From: Betaproteobacteria bacterium | GTDB taxonomy: Bacteria > Pseudomonadota > Gammaproteobacteria > Burkholderiales > Casimicrobiaceae | Direction of reading: 5' to 3' | Length of the DNA: 11,206 bases | Assembly (NCBI GenBank): GCA_005883655.1 | Contig: VBDA01000039.1 | Span: 314-11,519, forward strand | Shown here: positions 1 to 7,371 of the stretch, in pieces | Layout of the letters: every line of letters starts with the position of its first letter | Position numbering within the stretch: position 1 is the stretch's first letter | Program-made: the position numbers and the translations under genes | The notes under the pieces: model-generated | Database searches by the model: none | What the model was told of the DNA's origin: nothing | Seen by the model: the letters and a program-made list of their open reading frames with translations, nothing else

Positions 1-1
1 G

Positions 2-124
2 AAAAAGCAGGATCTCGATCGCGTCGTCGCGCGCTACGCGGCCGACCAGCGTCGCTGGCAGGAGATCAGCGAAAAGCAGCGCCTGGCCCGTCCATCCGCG
101 GCCAGCGCAGCGCCCGCGAAATAA
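2..124 (+). CDS. C-terminal tail of an unidentified protein (5' end outside window)
   Basis: The window opens inside a reading frame that gives 40 residues before a TAA stop at 122-124. The tail is rich in charged residues (motif RYAADQRRWQEI, then EKQRLARP) and ends in a low-complexity Ala/Ser/Pro stretch (AASAAPAK). Nearly all third positions are G or C, as in the genes nearby, so the frame is probably genuinely coding. The first half could form an amphipathic helix. Nothing here identifies a family. The gene converges on the rhomboid gene, with only 17 bases between the two stops and no clear hairpin terminator. Confidence 0.55.
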   Translation, partial: KKQDLDRVVARYAADQRRWQEISEKQRLARPSAASAAPAK

Positions 125-141
125 AGCACGGGCAAACGGTA

Positions 142-753
142 CTAAAGTCGCGGATCGCGGCGGCGGATCGTAGCCGAGCTTCGCCAGTAGCGAAGCATGA
201 GGAAGCCGCCGATCATGCCACCCAGGTGAGCGAAATGCGCCACTCCCGCCTGTGTGCCTGTGACCCCCAGATACAACTCGATGACCGCATAGACGACAAC
301 GAACACGCGTGCCGGCATCGGGATTGGCGGAAACAGCAGCACAACCCGGCTGTGTGGGAAGTAAATGGCGTATGCGAGCAGCAAACCAAACACACCGCCC
401 GATGCGCCCACGGTCGGATAAATCCCGCCCATCATCGCTGAGACGATCAACTGCGATACCGCGGCTGAGACAACGCAGACGAGGTAGTAGATCAAATACC
501 GGCGCGCACCGAAGACCTGCTCGATGGCGCCGCCGAACATGTACAGCGCAAACATGTTGAATGCGAGGTGAACGAGGCCGCCGTGCAGGAAGGCGTAGGT
601 CAGCAACTGCCACGGGCCAAAACCCGCCCCAACGCCGCTGGCGGAGGCGGCCAGCGGCCACAGGGCAAGGGGGACGACGATGCCGGGCGCGACGCCCTGG
701 AGCAGGAAGACGGCAACGTTGGCGACGATCAGCGCGGTGGTGACGGGAGGCAT
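142..753 (-). CDS. Rhomboid family intramembrane serine protease
   Basis: This is a rhomboid protease, which cuts transmembrane segments of client proteins inside the cytoplasmic membrane. From the ATG at 753 it has 203 residues and consists almost entirely of membrane helices, as expected for the basic six-helix bacterial form. The hallmarks are visible (numbered from this ATG): an H-x4-H-x3-N loop/TM2 motif ending at His62 and Asn66, a GASG nucleophile motif with Ser118, and AHLGG with the partner His176. The Ser-His dyad is therefore intact. An in-frame TTG at 772-774 would add seven residues (MRPHLRA). I prefer the ATG because rhomboids often begin with a PPVT-type segment just before TM1, and neither start has a clear Shine-Dalgarno. 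The substrate is unknown. No cytoplasmic or zinc-finger extension is present. Confidence 0.93.
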   Translation of the reverse strand: MPPVTTALIVANVAVFLLQGVAPGIVVPLALWPLAASASGVGAGFGPWQLLTYAFLHGGLVHLAFNMFALYMFGGAIEQVFGARRYLIYYLVCVVSAAVSQLIVSAMMGGIYPTVGASGGVFGLLLAYAIYFPHSRVVLLFPPIPMPARVFVVVYAVIELYLGVTGTQAGVAHFAHLGGMIGGFLMLRYWRSSATIRRRDPRL

Positions 754-826
754 GGCTCGCAGATGGGGCCGCAATACGCGCCGGTCAATGGCGAATGCTG
801 CGATTGTGCCCCGGTCACGGACTTAT

Positions 827-857
827 TTGCGCACTATCTACCGCCGCCAGTTATGAT
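827..857 (+). promoter_or_regulatory. Possible sigma-70 promoter for the DUF5648 gene
   Basis: There is a TTGCGC at 827-832 and a TATGAT at 852-857, separated by 19 bases. The stretch is more AT-rich than its surroundings and lies 33 bases before the ATG at 891. A second -10-like hexamer, CATAAT, is at 863-868 but has no -35 partner. The spacing is longer than optimal, so this is a weak prediction. Confidence 0.28.
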
Positions 858-877
858 GCTGGCATAATTGCGCTTTC

Positions 878-883
878 AGGAGA
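878..883 (+). promoter_or_regulatory. Ribosome binding site fixing the ATG at 891
   Basis: A full AGGAGA Shine-Dalgarno sits 7 bases before the ATG at 891. It shows that translation starts there and not at the in-frame upstream ATG at 795, which would add 32 residues ahead of the signal peptide. Confidence 0.8.
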
Positions 884-890
884 AACTCGG

Positions 891-2351
891 ATGGTTTTTC
901 CCCGGGCTTGGCTTTTCGTCGGCGCGTTGACCGCCGCCATTACGACCCACGGCTGGGGATCGCCGACGCTGATAGGCTGTCCGCTGTTTCCGAGCACCAA
1001 CGTCTGGAACACGGCGATCGACACCCTGCCGGTGGACCCCAACTCGAACGCCTACGTGGCGACCATCGGCGCGGCGAAGCCGGTGCATCCCGATTTTGGA
1101 ACCGTCTATAACGGCGCCCCCAACGGCATTGCGTTCGTTGCTGTCGGCGGTTCGCAGGCCAAGGTACCGGTCAGCTTCAGCTACGCCGGAGAAAGTGATC
1201 CAGGACCCTATCCCATCCCATCCGACGTGCCGATCGAGGGCGGACCTCAGGCCAGCGGCGACCGGCATGTGCTGGTGCTGGACTGCACGGCCGGGAAGCT
1301 CTACGAGCTCTTTGCTGCGTATCCCAACACCGACGGCAGTTGGTCCGCCGGGTCAGGCGCGGTGTTCGACGTGCGCGGCAATTCGCTGCGCCCTTCGAGT
1401 TGGACCTCGGCCGACGCCGCGGGCCTGCCTATCCTCGCGGGCTTGGTGCGCTATGACCAAGTCAACGCGGGCGAAATCGCGCATGCCTTGCGCTTCACGG
1501 CGCCACAAACCCGCAATACGTTCATCTGGCCGGCGCGCCATCAGGCATCGAGCCTTAGTGGGACACAGTACCCGCCCATGGGCCAGCGCTTTCGCCTCAA
1601 GGCCAGTGTCGACACCTCGCGCTTCGGGCCGAACGTGCAGATCATTCTGCGTGCGCTCAAGAAATACGGCATGTTTCTGGCGGACAACGGCAGCAGCTGG
1701 TTCTTGAGCGGCGCGCCCGACCCGCGCTGGAACGACGACGAGCTGCATCAGCTCTCGCTCCTGCACGGCAGCGATTTCGAGGCGGTCGACGAGTCTTCGT
1801 TGATGATCGATCCCAACTCCGCCGAGGCGCGGCCGCCTACGCCCACGCAGCCTCGGGCGGCGGAGGTATCGGTCATCGAATACTTTCGTGCGTCAGTCGG
1901 ACACTATTTCATGACCGCCGACAGCGCCGAAACCGATGCCCTCGACAACGGTGTTTTTCCAGGATGGACGCGAACCGGACAGACCTTCAATGCCTATCCG
2001 CCGTCCGACGCGAGCCATTCGCCGGTGTGCCGGTTCTACGGCCGGCCCGAGGCCGGCCTGGACTCGCATTTCTACTCCGCGTCGATGGCGGAATGCCAGG
2101 CGGTGATTACACGCTTCTCCAACGCGTGGACCTACGAATCGGGAGACGTGTTCACCGTCGATGCGCCTGATCCGGCCGATGGGACATGCCCGTCGGCCGC
2201 GCTTCCGATCTATCGCCTGTACAACAACCGCGCCGACACGAACCACCGCTACACGACCTCGCTGGCGGTTCGCGCACAGATGATGAACGCCGGCTGGATC
2301 GCCGAAGGCTACGGCGCGCTTGCAGTCGCGATGTGTGCGGCCACGCAGTGA
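891..2351 (+). CDS. Secreted protein: unknown N-terminal domain plus C-terminal DUF5648 repeats
   Basis: The protein has 486 residues. It starts with a typical export signal (MVFPRAWLFVGALTAAI..., cleavage probably around residues 20-24). Residues about 25-310 form a domain I do not recognise by name. It is rich in Trp, Gly and Pro, with segments such as NVWNTAID, SWTSADAAGLPILAGLVRYD and GMFLADNGSSWFLSGAPDPRW, which resemble uncharacterised extracellular proteins. After a Pro-rich linker (about 312-326), residues 328-486 match DUF5648, a repeat of unknown function. Three related units are visible, starting near 328, 379 and 440. Each begins with an aromatic-rich strand followed by an H-(YFR)-(FY)-(TS)-like turn (HYFMT, HFYSA, HRYTT). 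Four Cys in this region could form disulfides after export. No catalytic motif is evident. Its location is periplasmic or extracellular by inference. It is transcribed alone and converges on the formaldehyde dehydrogenase gene. Confidence 0.85.
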   Translation: MVFPRAWLFVGALTAAITTHGWGSPTLIGCPLFPSTNVWNTAIDTLPVDPNSNAYVATIGAAKPVHPDFGTVYNGAPNGIAFVAVGGSQAKVPVSFSYAGESDPGPYPIPSDVPIEGGPQASGDRHVLVLDCTAGKLYELFAAYPNTDGSWSAGSGAVFDVRGNSLRPSSWTSADAAGLPILAGLVRYDQVNAGEIAHALRFTAPQTRNTFIWPARHQASSLSGTQYPPMGQRFRLKASVDTSRFGPNVQIILRALKKYGMFLADNGSSWFLSGAPDPRWNDDELHQLSLLHGSDFEAVDESSLMIDPNSAEARPPTPTQPRAAEVSVIEYFRASVGHYFMTADSAETDALDNGVFPGWTRTGQTFNAYPPSDASHSPVCRFYGRPEAGLDSHFYSASMAECQAVITRFSNAWTYESGDVFTVDAPDPADGTCPSAALPIYRLYNNRADTNHRYTTSLAVRAQMMNAGWIAEGYGALAVAMCAATQ

Positions 2352-2409
2352 GCGGATCGACCTTGCGCATAGCGTATTACCCGCGCCACTGACTTAGCGT
2401 CAACAGGCC

Positions 2410-3519
2410 CTAGTAAGTAATGACCGTCCGGATCGACTCGCCGCTGTGCATGAAGTCGAAAGCCTCGTTGATGCGCTGTAGCGGAAGTACATGCGTGATC
2501 AGGTCATCGATGTTTATTTTTCCTTCCATGTACCAATCGACGATCTTCGGCACGTCGGTGCGACCCCGGGCGCCTCCGAACGCCGTCCCCTTCCATACCC
2601 TGCCGGTCACGAGCTGGAACGGCCGCGTGCGGATTTCCTGTCCGGCTCCTGCCACGCCGATGATCACAGACACTCCCCAGCCGCGATGGCAGCACTCCAG
2701 CGCCTGGCGCATGACGTCGACGTTGCCGATGCATTCGAAGCTGTAGTCCGCGCCGCCGCCGGTGAGGTCGATCAGCGCTGCCACAAGCTCGCCGCCGACT
2801 GCAGTCGGATTGACGAAGTGCGTCATCCCGAACTTGCGGCCAAGCGCTTCGCGCGCGGGATTGAGGTCGACACCGACGATCATGTTCGCACCAGCCAGGC
2901 GCGCTCCCTGAACTACGTTCAGTCCGATGCCACCCAAGCCAAAGACGACGACGTTGGCGCCGGGTTCGACCTTGGCGGTATTGATGACCGCGCCGATGCC
3001 GGTGGTGACACCACAGCCGATATAGCAAACCTTGTCGAACGGCGCATCGGGCCGGATCTTGGCGATGGCGATCTCCGGCAAAACCGTGAAGTTGGCGAAC
3101 GTCGAACAGCCCATGTAGTGATGTATCGGCTTGCCGTGGAGCGAAAAGCGACTGCTGCCGTCGGGCATCAGACCCTTGCCCTGCGTGGCCCGGATCGCCG
3201 TGCACAAATTGGTCTTGCGCGACAGACACGCTTTGCATTGCCGGCACTCGGGGATATAGAGCGGAATGACATGATCACCGGTGGCGACGCTGGTCACGCC
3301 GGTGCCGACGTCGACCACGACCCCGGCACCTTCATGGCCTAGTATCGCGGGAAACAAACCCTCCGGATCGGCTCCCGATCGCGTGAACTCGTCGGTGTGA
3401 CACACGCCTGTGGCCTTGATTTCGACCAGCACTTCGCCGGCTCTCGGGCCGTCGAGCTGCACTGTTTCCATCGTCAAAGGCGCGCCTGCCTGATGCGCGA
3501 CGGCAGCACGAACATTCAT
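2410..3519 (-). CDS. frmA: S-(hydroxymethyl)glutathione dehydrogenase / class III alcohol dehydrogenase
   Basis: This is a cytoplasmic zinc enzyme that oxidises S-hydroxymethylglutathione (the spontaneous adduct of formaldehyde and glutathione) to S-formylglutathione with NAD. The class can also reduce S-nitrosoglutathione. At 369 residues it has the normal length, and every key residue is present. Catalytic zinc ligands are Cys40 (GVCHTDE), His62 (GHEGAG) and Cys169. Structural zinc ligands are Cys92, 95, 98 and 106. The NAD-binding loop is GLGGIG at 194-199, with Asp218 at the end of the following strand as expected for NAD over NADP. Arg110 lies where class III enzymes bind the glutathione carboxylate. 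The ATG at 3517-3519 is preceded by GAGGT with a 5-base spacer. Neither the partner S-formylglutathione hydrolase (frmB) nor a frmR regulator is visible in the window, so regulation cannot be read here. The gene is often called adhC or adhI in other species. Confidence 0.96.
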   Translation of the reverse strand: MNVRAAVAHQAGAPLTMETVQLDGPRAGEVLVEIKATGVCHTDEFTRSGADPEGLFPAILGHEGAGVVVDVGTGVTSVATGDHVIPLYIPECRQCKACLSRKTNLCTAIRATQGKGLMPDGSSRFSLHGKPIHHYMGCSTFANFTVLPEIAIAKIRPDAPFDKVCYIGCGVTTGIGAVINTAKVEPGANVVVFGLGGIGLNVVQGARLAGANMIVGVDLNPAREALGRKFGMTHFVNPTAVGGELVAALIDLTGGGADYSFECIGNVDVMRQALECCHRGWGVSVIIGVAGAGQEIRTRPFQLVTGRVWKGTAFGGARGRTDVPKIVDWYMEGKINIDDLITHVLPLQRINEAFDFMHSGESIRTVITY

Positions 3520-3686
3520 CGTTTACCTCGACTCGACGCTTCTCGCGCCGTCGGGAGCGAGTCTACGTCACCCGCATCGGCATTCAAACCTCGCCAGCTT
3601 CGCAGCCGTTTGCGCTCCCGAGCGCGCAATGCGATTGGCGCGCAGCGCCTGCGGACTGCTAGACTTGGCGGCGCGAACCTATAAAC

Positions 3687-5033
3687 ATGCGCCAACACCA
3701 CGCCGCGACGCCTGTCCGCACCCATCGACCCGACCAGGACAACAGGGATCGCCCGCTGGGACTCAAACGCTTTTCCATCATCCTGGTGTCGGTCGCCGTT
3801 ACCGTCGCCGTCGGACTGTTCATTCTCAATATCTCGCCCGGGGAGCAGAGAATCACCGAGCGTATCGAGCATCATTACGGCGTCGCCGACCCGCAATTTC
3901 AACGCTCGATGGGCGTGTTGCTGGGACCTCCCCTTGTCGACGGTAACCGCGTCGACACGCTGCAGAATGGCAAGCAGATTTTTCCCTCGATGCTGGCCGC
4001 TATCCACTCCGCAAAAAAGAGCGTCACTTTCGAGACCTATATCTATTGGTCCGGGACGGTGGGCAAGAAATTCGCGACTGCGCTCGCCGAGCGCGCCAAG
4101 AGCGGCGTGCACGTGCACCTGCTGCTGGACTGGGTCGGCAGCAACAAAATGGACCAGAACCTGCTCGACCTGATGGGCACCGCCGGTGTCGAGATCGAGA
4201 AATATCATCCGCCGAAGTGGTACACCTTAAGCAAGCTCAACAATCGGACTCACCGCAAGCTGCTGGTCGTCGACGGGAAAATTGGATTTACCGGTGGCGT
4301 GGGAATCGCCGACGAATGGGATGGCAACGCGCAGGACCCCGACCACTGGCGCGACACGCACTTTCGTGTCGAAGGACCCGCGGTCGCCCAGATGCAGGCC
4401 GCATTCACCGATAACTGGGTCAAGGTGACCGGGACAATTCTCGATGGGCCGGATTATTTTCCTGCTGAACCGTCGGTCGGCAACGACGTCGGTCAGATGT
4501 TCAAAAGCTCGCGCGAAGGCGGCTCCGAGAGTATGCACCTGATGTATTTGCTGTCGACAGTCTCGGCGACGCGCAGCATCGACCTTGCTATGGCCTATTT
4601 CGTCCCCGACGAGCTCAGCGAGATGGCGTTGGTCGACGCGATGAAGCGCGGCGTCAAGCTGAGGATGATCCTGCCCGGCCCGTATACCGACACTGAAGTC
4701 CTGCGGCAGGCTTCACACGCCAAATGGGGACGCCTGCTTCAGGCCGGGGCAGAAATCTACGAATTCCAGCCGACGATGTTCCATTGCAAGGTGATGGTCG
4801 TCGATGGATTATGGTCGAGCGTGGGTTCGACCAACTTCGACAACCGCTCTTTTCGCTTGAACGACGAAGCCAATCTCAACATCTTCAGCAGCGAATTCGC
4901 CGCGCGCCAGACTGCCATTTTCAACGAGGATTTGAAGCGATCGCGGCGGGTGACTTACGAGGAATGGCAGAACCGGCCGTGGACGGAGAAGATCTCGGAG
5001 CGCGCCGAGGCCATGCTCAATTCCCAGCTCTGA
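3687..5033 (+). CDS. Cardiolipin synthase-type phospholipase D family protein
   Basis: The protein has 448 residues: a short basic cytoplasmic N-terminus, one membrane helix at about 28-48, then two phospholipase D domains. The first HKD motif is HRKLLVVD (His189, Lys191, Asp196) followed by GFTGG. The second is HCKVMVVD (His366, Lys368, Asp373) followed by VGSTNFDNRSFRLNDE, a signature of bacterial cardiolipin synthases. These enzymes make cardiolipin by phosphatidyl transfer between phospholipids at the inner membrane. The single N-terminal helix differs from the two of classical ClsA, so it could be a Cls-like enzyme of another subtype, and other PLD activities cannot be excluded. The start at 3687 keeps the whole membrane helix but has no recognisable Shine-Dalgarno. 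No better in-frame start lies upstream of the helix. It diverges from frmA across 167 bases and converges on the 80-residue gene with a 40-base gap. Confidence 0.9.
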   Translation: MRQHHAATPVRTHRPDQDNRDRPLGLKRFSIILVSVAVTVAVGLFILNISPGEQRITERIEHHYGVADPQFQRSMGVLLGPPLVDGNRVDTLQNGKQIFPSMLAAIHSAKKSVTFETYIYWSGTVGKKFATALAERAKSGVHVHLLLDWVGSNKMDQNLLDLMGTAGVEIEKYHPPKWYTLSKLNNRTHRKLLVVDGKIGFTGGVGIADEWDGNAQDPDHWRDTHFRVEGPAVAQMQAAFTDNWVKVTGTILDGPDYFPAEPSVGNDVGQMFKSSREGGSESMHLMYLLSTVSATRSIDLAMAYFVPDELSEMALVDAMKRGVKLRMILPGPYTDTEVLRQASHAKWGRLLQAGAEIYEFQPTMFHCKVMVVDGLWSSVGSTNFDNRSFRLNDEANLNIFSSEFAARQTAIFNEDLKRSRRVTYEEWQNRPWTEKISERAEAMLNSQL

Positions 5034-5073
5034 GTTGCGGGGCGCCTTTCGAAAGAGGCGATCCGCTAGGGGA

Positions 5074-5316
5074 TCAATGTCCGCGAAACGCCTTGGAGTC
5101 GAGCCACAAGCAGGCAGCTTCCTTGAGGGCGACGCCGGCCCATTCGAAACCCGGTGCATGCGGATTCAGGTTGTGGGCGTGATTGACGATCAATCCGTAT
5201 GCGTGCCTGATCTCGTCGGCGCTGCGCCGCGGATTCGCAATCGCCGCCCGAAACTCCCGTACTTCCGACACCAAGCTGGTCGGCGTGACCACCTGTCCAA
5301 GGTCTTGCCTGTTCAT
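5074..5316 (-). CDS. Hypothetical protein, 80 residues
   Basis: I do not recognise this family. The ATG at 5314-5316 is preceded by AAAGGA (complement of 5322-5327) with a 5-base spacer, a good ribosome binding site, and codon use matches the neighbouring genes. The product is soluble, without a signal peptide or membrane helix. It looks mostly helical: a segment around 16-30 (LVSEVREFRAAIANP), a His/Asn-rich centre (YGLIVNHAHNLNPHAP, about 40-55) and a C-terminal helix (ALKEAACLWLDSKAF). It could be a small cytoplasmic protein with helical-hairpin character. No catalytic motif is evident. It is transcribed on its own and converges on the cardiolipin synthase gene. Calling it a real gene rests on the ribosome binding site and composition. 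Confidence 0.6.
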   Translation of the reverse strand: MNRQDLGQVVTPTSLVSEVREFRAAIANPRRSADEIRHAYGLIVNHAHNLNPHAPGFEWAGVALKEAACLWLDSKAFRGH

Positions 5317-5321
5317 TGCGG

Positions 5322-5327
5322 TCCTTT
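5322..5327 (-). promoter_or_regulatory. Ribosome binding site of the 80-residue gene
   Basis: On the minus strand, AAAGGA lies five bases before the ATG at 5316. This is the main evidence that the short frame downstream is translated. Confidence 0.6.
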
Positions 5328-5558
5328 CGCTGCTCCGGACGTGATGAAGTCGGTCGATGCCGACGCTGCCGGTACAGGTTGATCCTCGCGCCCAGGCTTA
5401 CGCAAGGACCGTACCAAGCCGCGTGCCAAGGGGCGTCATGGCAGGGCTTTCGGCCAAACCCTGGCGACGGAAACCGATCGCCAACGCCGTGGCAGGAAGC
5501 CGGGACGACGCGCAGAGTCAGTAAGGTGACGCGCTTCGTCGGGCGGTGGGCCGGACCT

Positions 5559-6038
5559 TTATGGAGGCTTCGACGTCGCTGTGACGTCGGCACATTTGAG
5601 CGTGCGGGTCCAGTAGTCGCTGCCGTGGCCATAGAACGCGCCCAGCCTCGATTCGACGGCGAATCCGGCACGTCCCGCGGCGCGCATATCCTGCAATCCG
5701 GCGCAATTGGCGTTCAGCTCGTCGGTGGTGGGCACGCGCGCATGCGCGCATTCATGGAAAAAGAGGTAGTCGTGCACCTCGGGCGGAAGCGTCTTGAGTC
5801 TTTCTGCGTTCCAGATGATCAGAAAACCGGAGGAAATGCGCACTGTCTTTCCGGTGAAATAGAGCCCGGCTTGGCTTGGCTCCGCGTCGACCTCTTTCAC
5901 GATCTTGCCGTCCGCGACGCAACTTGCGGACGCGCCGTCGGCAAAAGTGAACGCGTCGGCGCCGACGGACGCGACCAGAGAGAGGATGACGCATGCGACC
6001 CTGGAATCCATTTTGCATCGTCGTGATTTGCGACGCAT
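5559..6038 (-). CDS. Small exported protein with an HExxH metal-binding motif
   Basis: From the ATG at 6038 the product has 159 residues: a basic N-terminus (MRRKSRRCK), a hydrophobic stretch (VACVILSLVASVGADA, about 14-29) acting as a signal peptide, and a mature part of about 130 residues. The notable motif is FFHECAHARVP, with an HExxH at His95-His99, followed by TTDELNANC. HExxH is the zinc-binding and catalytic signature of metallopeptidases, and Glu107 or a nearby acidic residue could be a third ligand. Mature-part cysteines at about 40, 97 and 112 plus one near the C-terminus (TLKC) suggest disulfides or metal contacts. No named peptidase family is recognised and activity is unproven. 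The start is uncertain: ATGs at 6011 and 6080 are also in frame, and none has a clear Shine-Dalgarno. It lies 73 bases downstream of the RlpA-like gene on the same strand and is probably co-transcribed with it. Confidence 0.75.
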   Translation of the reverse strand: MRRKSRRCKMDSRVACVILSLVASVGADAFTFADGASASCVADGKIVKEVDAEPSQAGLYFTGKTVRISSGFLIIWNAERLKTLPPEVHDYLFFHECAHARVPTTDELNANCAGLQDMRAAGRAGFAVESRLGAFYGHGSDYWTRTLKCADVTATSKPP

Positions 6039-6111
6039 CGATAATCCGATCAGGACAAATCGGCAGCATGGACCCGGCATACGGTCGCTGCGTTCCCAGC
6101 CCGCGGCGAAT

Positions 6112-6552
6112 TCAAAGGCGCGTATCCGTTCGCGCCTCAGCGGGCTGGCTGAGAATCTCCAGCCTTACGCGGGCGACACCGACGCGTATACCAAGCGCCG
6201 CGGCGGCCCGTGACGAAAGATCGACGATTCTGCCCTGAACATGCGGACCGCGATCATTGACTCGCACCCGCACCGACCTGCCGTTGTCGAGGTTGGTGAC
6301 TCTGATCTCGGCGCCCAGCGGCAAGGTCCGGTGTGCCGCAGTCAGCGCGCTGCTGTCGTAGCGCTCGCCGCTTGCGGTTTTTTTCCCGTTGAGCTGCTCG
6401 CTGTATACCGATGCCAAGCCCTTCTGCGCTGGCGGCGACGGCGCTGCGCTGGGAACGCGAGCGATCCCACCGCTGGCGAGAAAAGCAGCGAGTCCGATCG
6501 ATATGCCGCGCGCCATCACCCCATGGCTGACCCTCATGATCGACGCTCTCAT
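6112..6552 (-). CDS. RlpA-like double-psi beta-barrel protein (septal ring lytic transglycosylase family)
   Basis: The protein has 146 residues: an N-terminal hydrophobic export segment (about 12-31), a short Ala/Pro linker, and an RlpA-type double-psi beta-barrel at about 45-135. The conserved line GLASVYS, TASGERYD, TAAHRTLPLG, VTNLDNG, VNDRGPHVQGRIVDLS is complete. Glu63, His74 and Asp100 stand with the same spacing as the residues I recall as important in Pseudomonas RlpA, which cleaves peptidoglycan strands lacking stem peptides. The fold and these residues argue for glycan cleavage, but activity is inferred. Unlike classical RlpA, I see no lipobox cysteine and no C-terminal SPOR domain, so the product is probably soluble periplasmic or anchored by an uncleaved signal. 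The ATG at 6552 has GAAGGT upstream (complement of 6558-6563) at good spacing. It diverges from the DJ-1/PfpI gene. Confidence 0.9.
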   Translation of the reverse strand: MRASIMRVSHGVMARGISIGLAAFLASGGIARVPSAAPSPPAQKGLASVYSEQLNGKKTASGERYDSSALTAAHRTLPLGAEIRVTNLDNGRSVRVRVNDRGPHVQGRIVDLSSRAAAALGIRVGVARVRLEILSQPAEARTDTRL

Positions 6553-6714
6553 TATTGACCTTCGATTGCAAGGGCGTGCCCGAGCTTCGCACCGCCAACG
6601 TCGGCCGCCGTCCTACAGCGAATGTTATGCTGCTCCGATTCCGCCGGTCGGTGCGCCGTGCCACACTGGAATGCGGCGATCCATTCGAGGTGCCGACGTC
6701 CATAGGAGACGCAC

Positions 6715-7317
6715 ATGGAACCAACAATGCCGGCGAATCCGGCGACTCTGAGAGGAAAAACAATCGCGATTCTCGCCACCGACGGCTTCGAGCAGTCCGA
6801 GCTCATAGAGCCTCGGAAGGCCCTCGATCAAGCCGGGGCCAAGACGGTCGTCATCTCGCCCAAGCCGGGTTCGATCCGCGGCTGGAAGAGCAAAGATTGG
6901 GGCGACGAAGTCGCGGTCGATTTGACCGTCAACGACGCTGACCCCGACGACTTCGACGCGCTGATGCTGCCCGGAGGGGTCATGAATCCCGACCAGCTCC
7001 GGACCAACCCGAAAGCGGTGTCGTTCGTACGCTCCTTCTTCGACAACGAAAAGCCTGTCGCCGCAATTTGTCACGCGCCGATCATGCTGATCGAAGCGAA
7101 CGTGCTGCATGATCGCCATGTCACGTCGTGGCCGTCTTTGCAGACCGATATCCGTAACGCCGGCGGCCGCTGGAGCGACCAGGAAGTGGTCGTCGACCGC
7201 GGCCTTGTCACCAGTCGCAAGCCGGATGACATTCCGGCGTTCAACCGCAAAATGATCGAGGAAATTGCCGAAGGCGCCGCCAGCGCCCGAACAGACAGAA
7301 GCACCGTCGAATCTTGA
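6715..7317 (+). CDS. DJ-1/PfpI family protein
   Basis: The protein has 200 residues and is cytoplasmic, with the class I glutamine amidotransferase-like fold of the DJ-1/PfpI superfamily. The nucleophile elbow AAICHAP places Cys119 and His120. Glu26 in DGFEQSEL corresponds to the glutamate that polarises the nucleophile in PfpI-type proteins. LPGGVMNPD (about 85-93) is the conserved oxyanion/loop segment. Members have been described as intracellular peptidases, glyoxalase III-like enzymes or protein deglycases, and many respond to oxidative or carbonyl stress. Which activity applies here cannot be told from sequence. A strong AGGAGA at 6704-6709 lies 5 bases before the ATG at 6715, and a second ATG four codons later is less well placed. 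The charged tail after about residue 185 is probably disordered. The 162-base gap to the divergent RlpA-like gene must hold promoters for both, though I see no strong consensus. Confidence 0.92.
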   Translation: MEPTMPANPATLRGKTIAILATDGFEQSELIEPRKALDQAGAKTVVISPKPGSIRGWKSKDWGDEVAVDLTVNDADPDDFDALMLPGGVMNPDQLRTNPKAVSFVRSFFDNEKPVAAICHAPIMLIEANVLHDRHVTSWPSLQTDIRNAGGRWSDQEVVVDRGLVTSRKPDDIPAFNRKMIEEIAEGAASARTDRSTVES

Positions 7318-7371
7318 CGCTCATGCGTCCAAACCCTGGGCCCGGTTCGTATTGCTCGTGCGCGTCGTGAC

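Noticed and set aside
795..890. N-terminal extension of the DUF5648 protein from the ATG at 795
   Set aside because: A perfect Shine-Dalgarno and a proper signal peptide start at 891. The extension would bury the signal peptide.
2491..3342. 283-residue open frame on the plus strand
   Set aside because: It is antisense to the intact formaldehyde dehydrogenase and shows no domain.
3610..3629. Inverted repeat TTGCGC/GCGCAA between frmA and the cardiolipin synthase gene
   Set aside because: The arms are six bases with an eight-base loop in GC-rich DNA, easily found by chance, with no promoter element clearly tied to it.
5040..5075. Two small hairpins (around 5042-5059 and GATCC/GGATC at 5060-5075) between convergent genes
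   Set aside because: The stems are short or bulged and no T-run follows on either strand, so I do not call a terminator, although the position would suit one.
5571..5589. Inverted repeat CGACGTC/GACGTCG
   Set aside because: It lies inside the end of the HExxH coding region and has no T-run. It probably reflects codon use.
5066..5671. 201-residue minus-strand frame spanning the 5317-5558 gap
   Set aside because: It overlaps both the 80-residue gene and the HExxH gene in a different frame and has Arg/Ser/Pro-rich random-looking composition. The gap itself shows no other gene.
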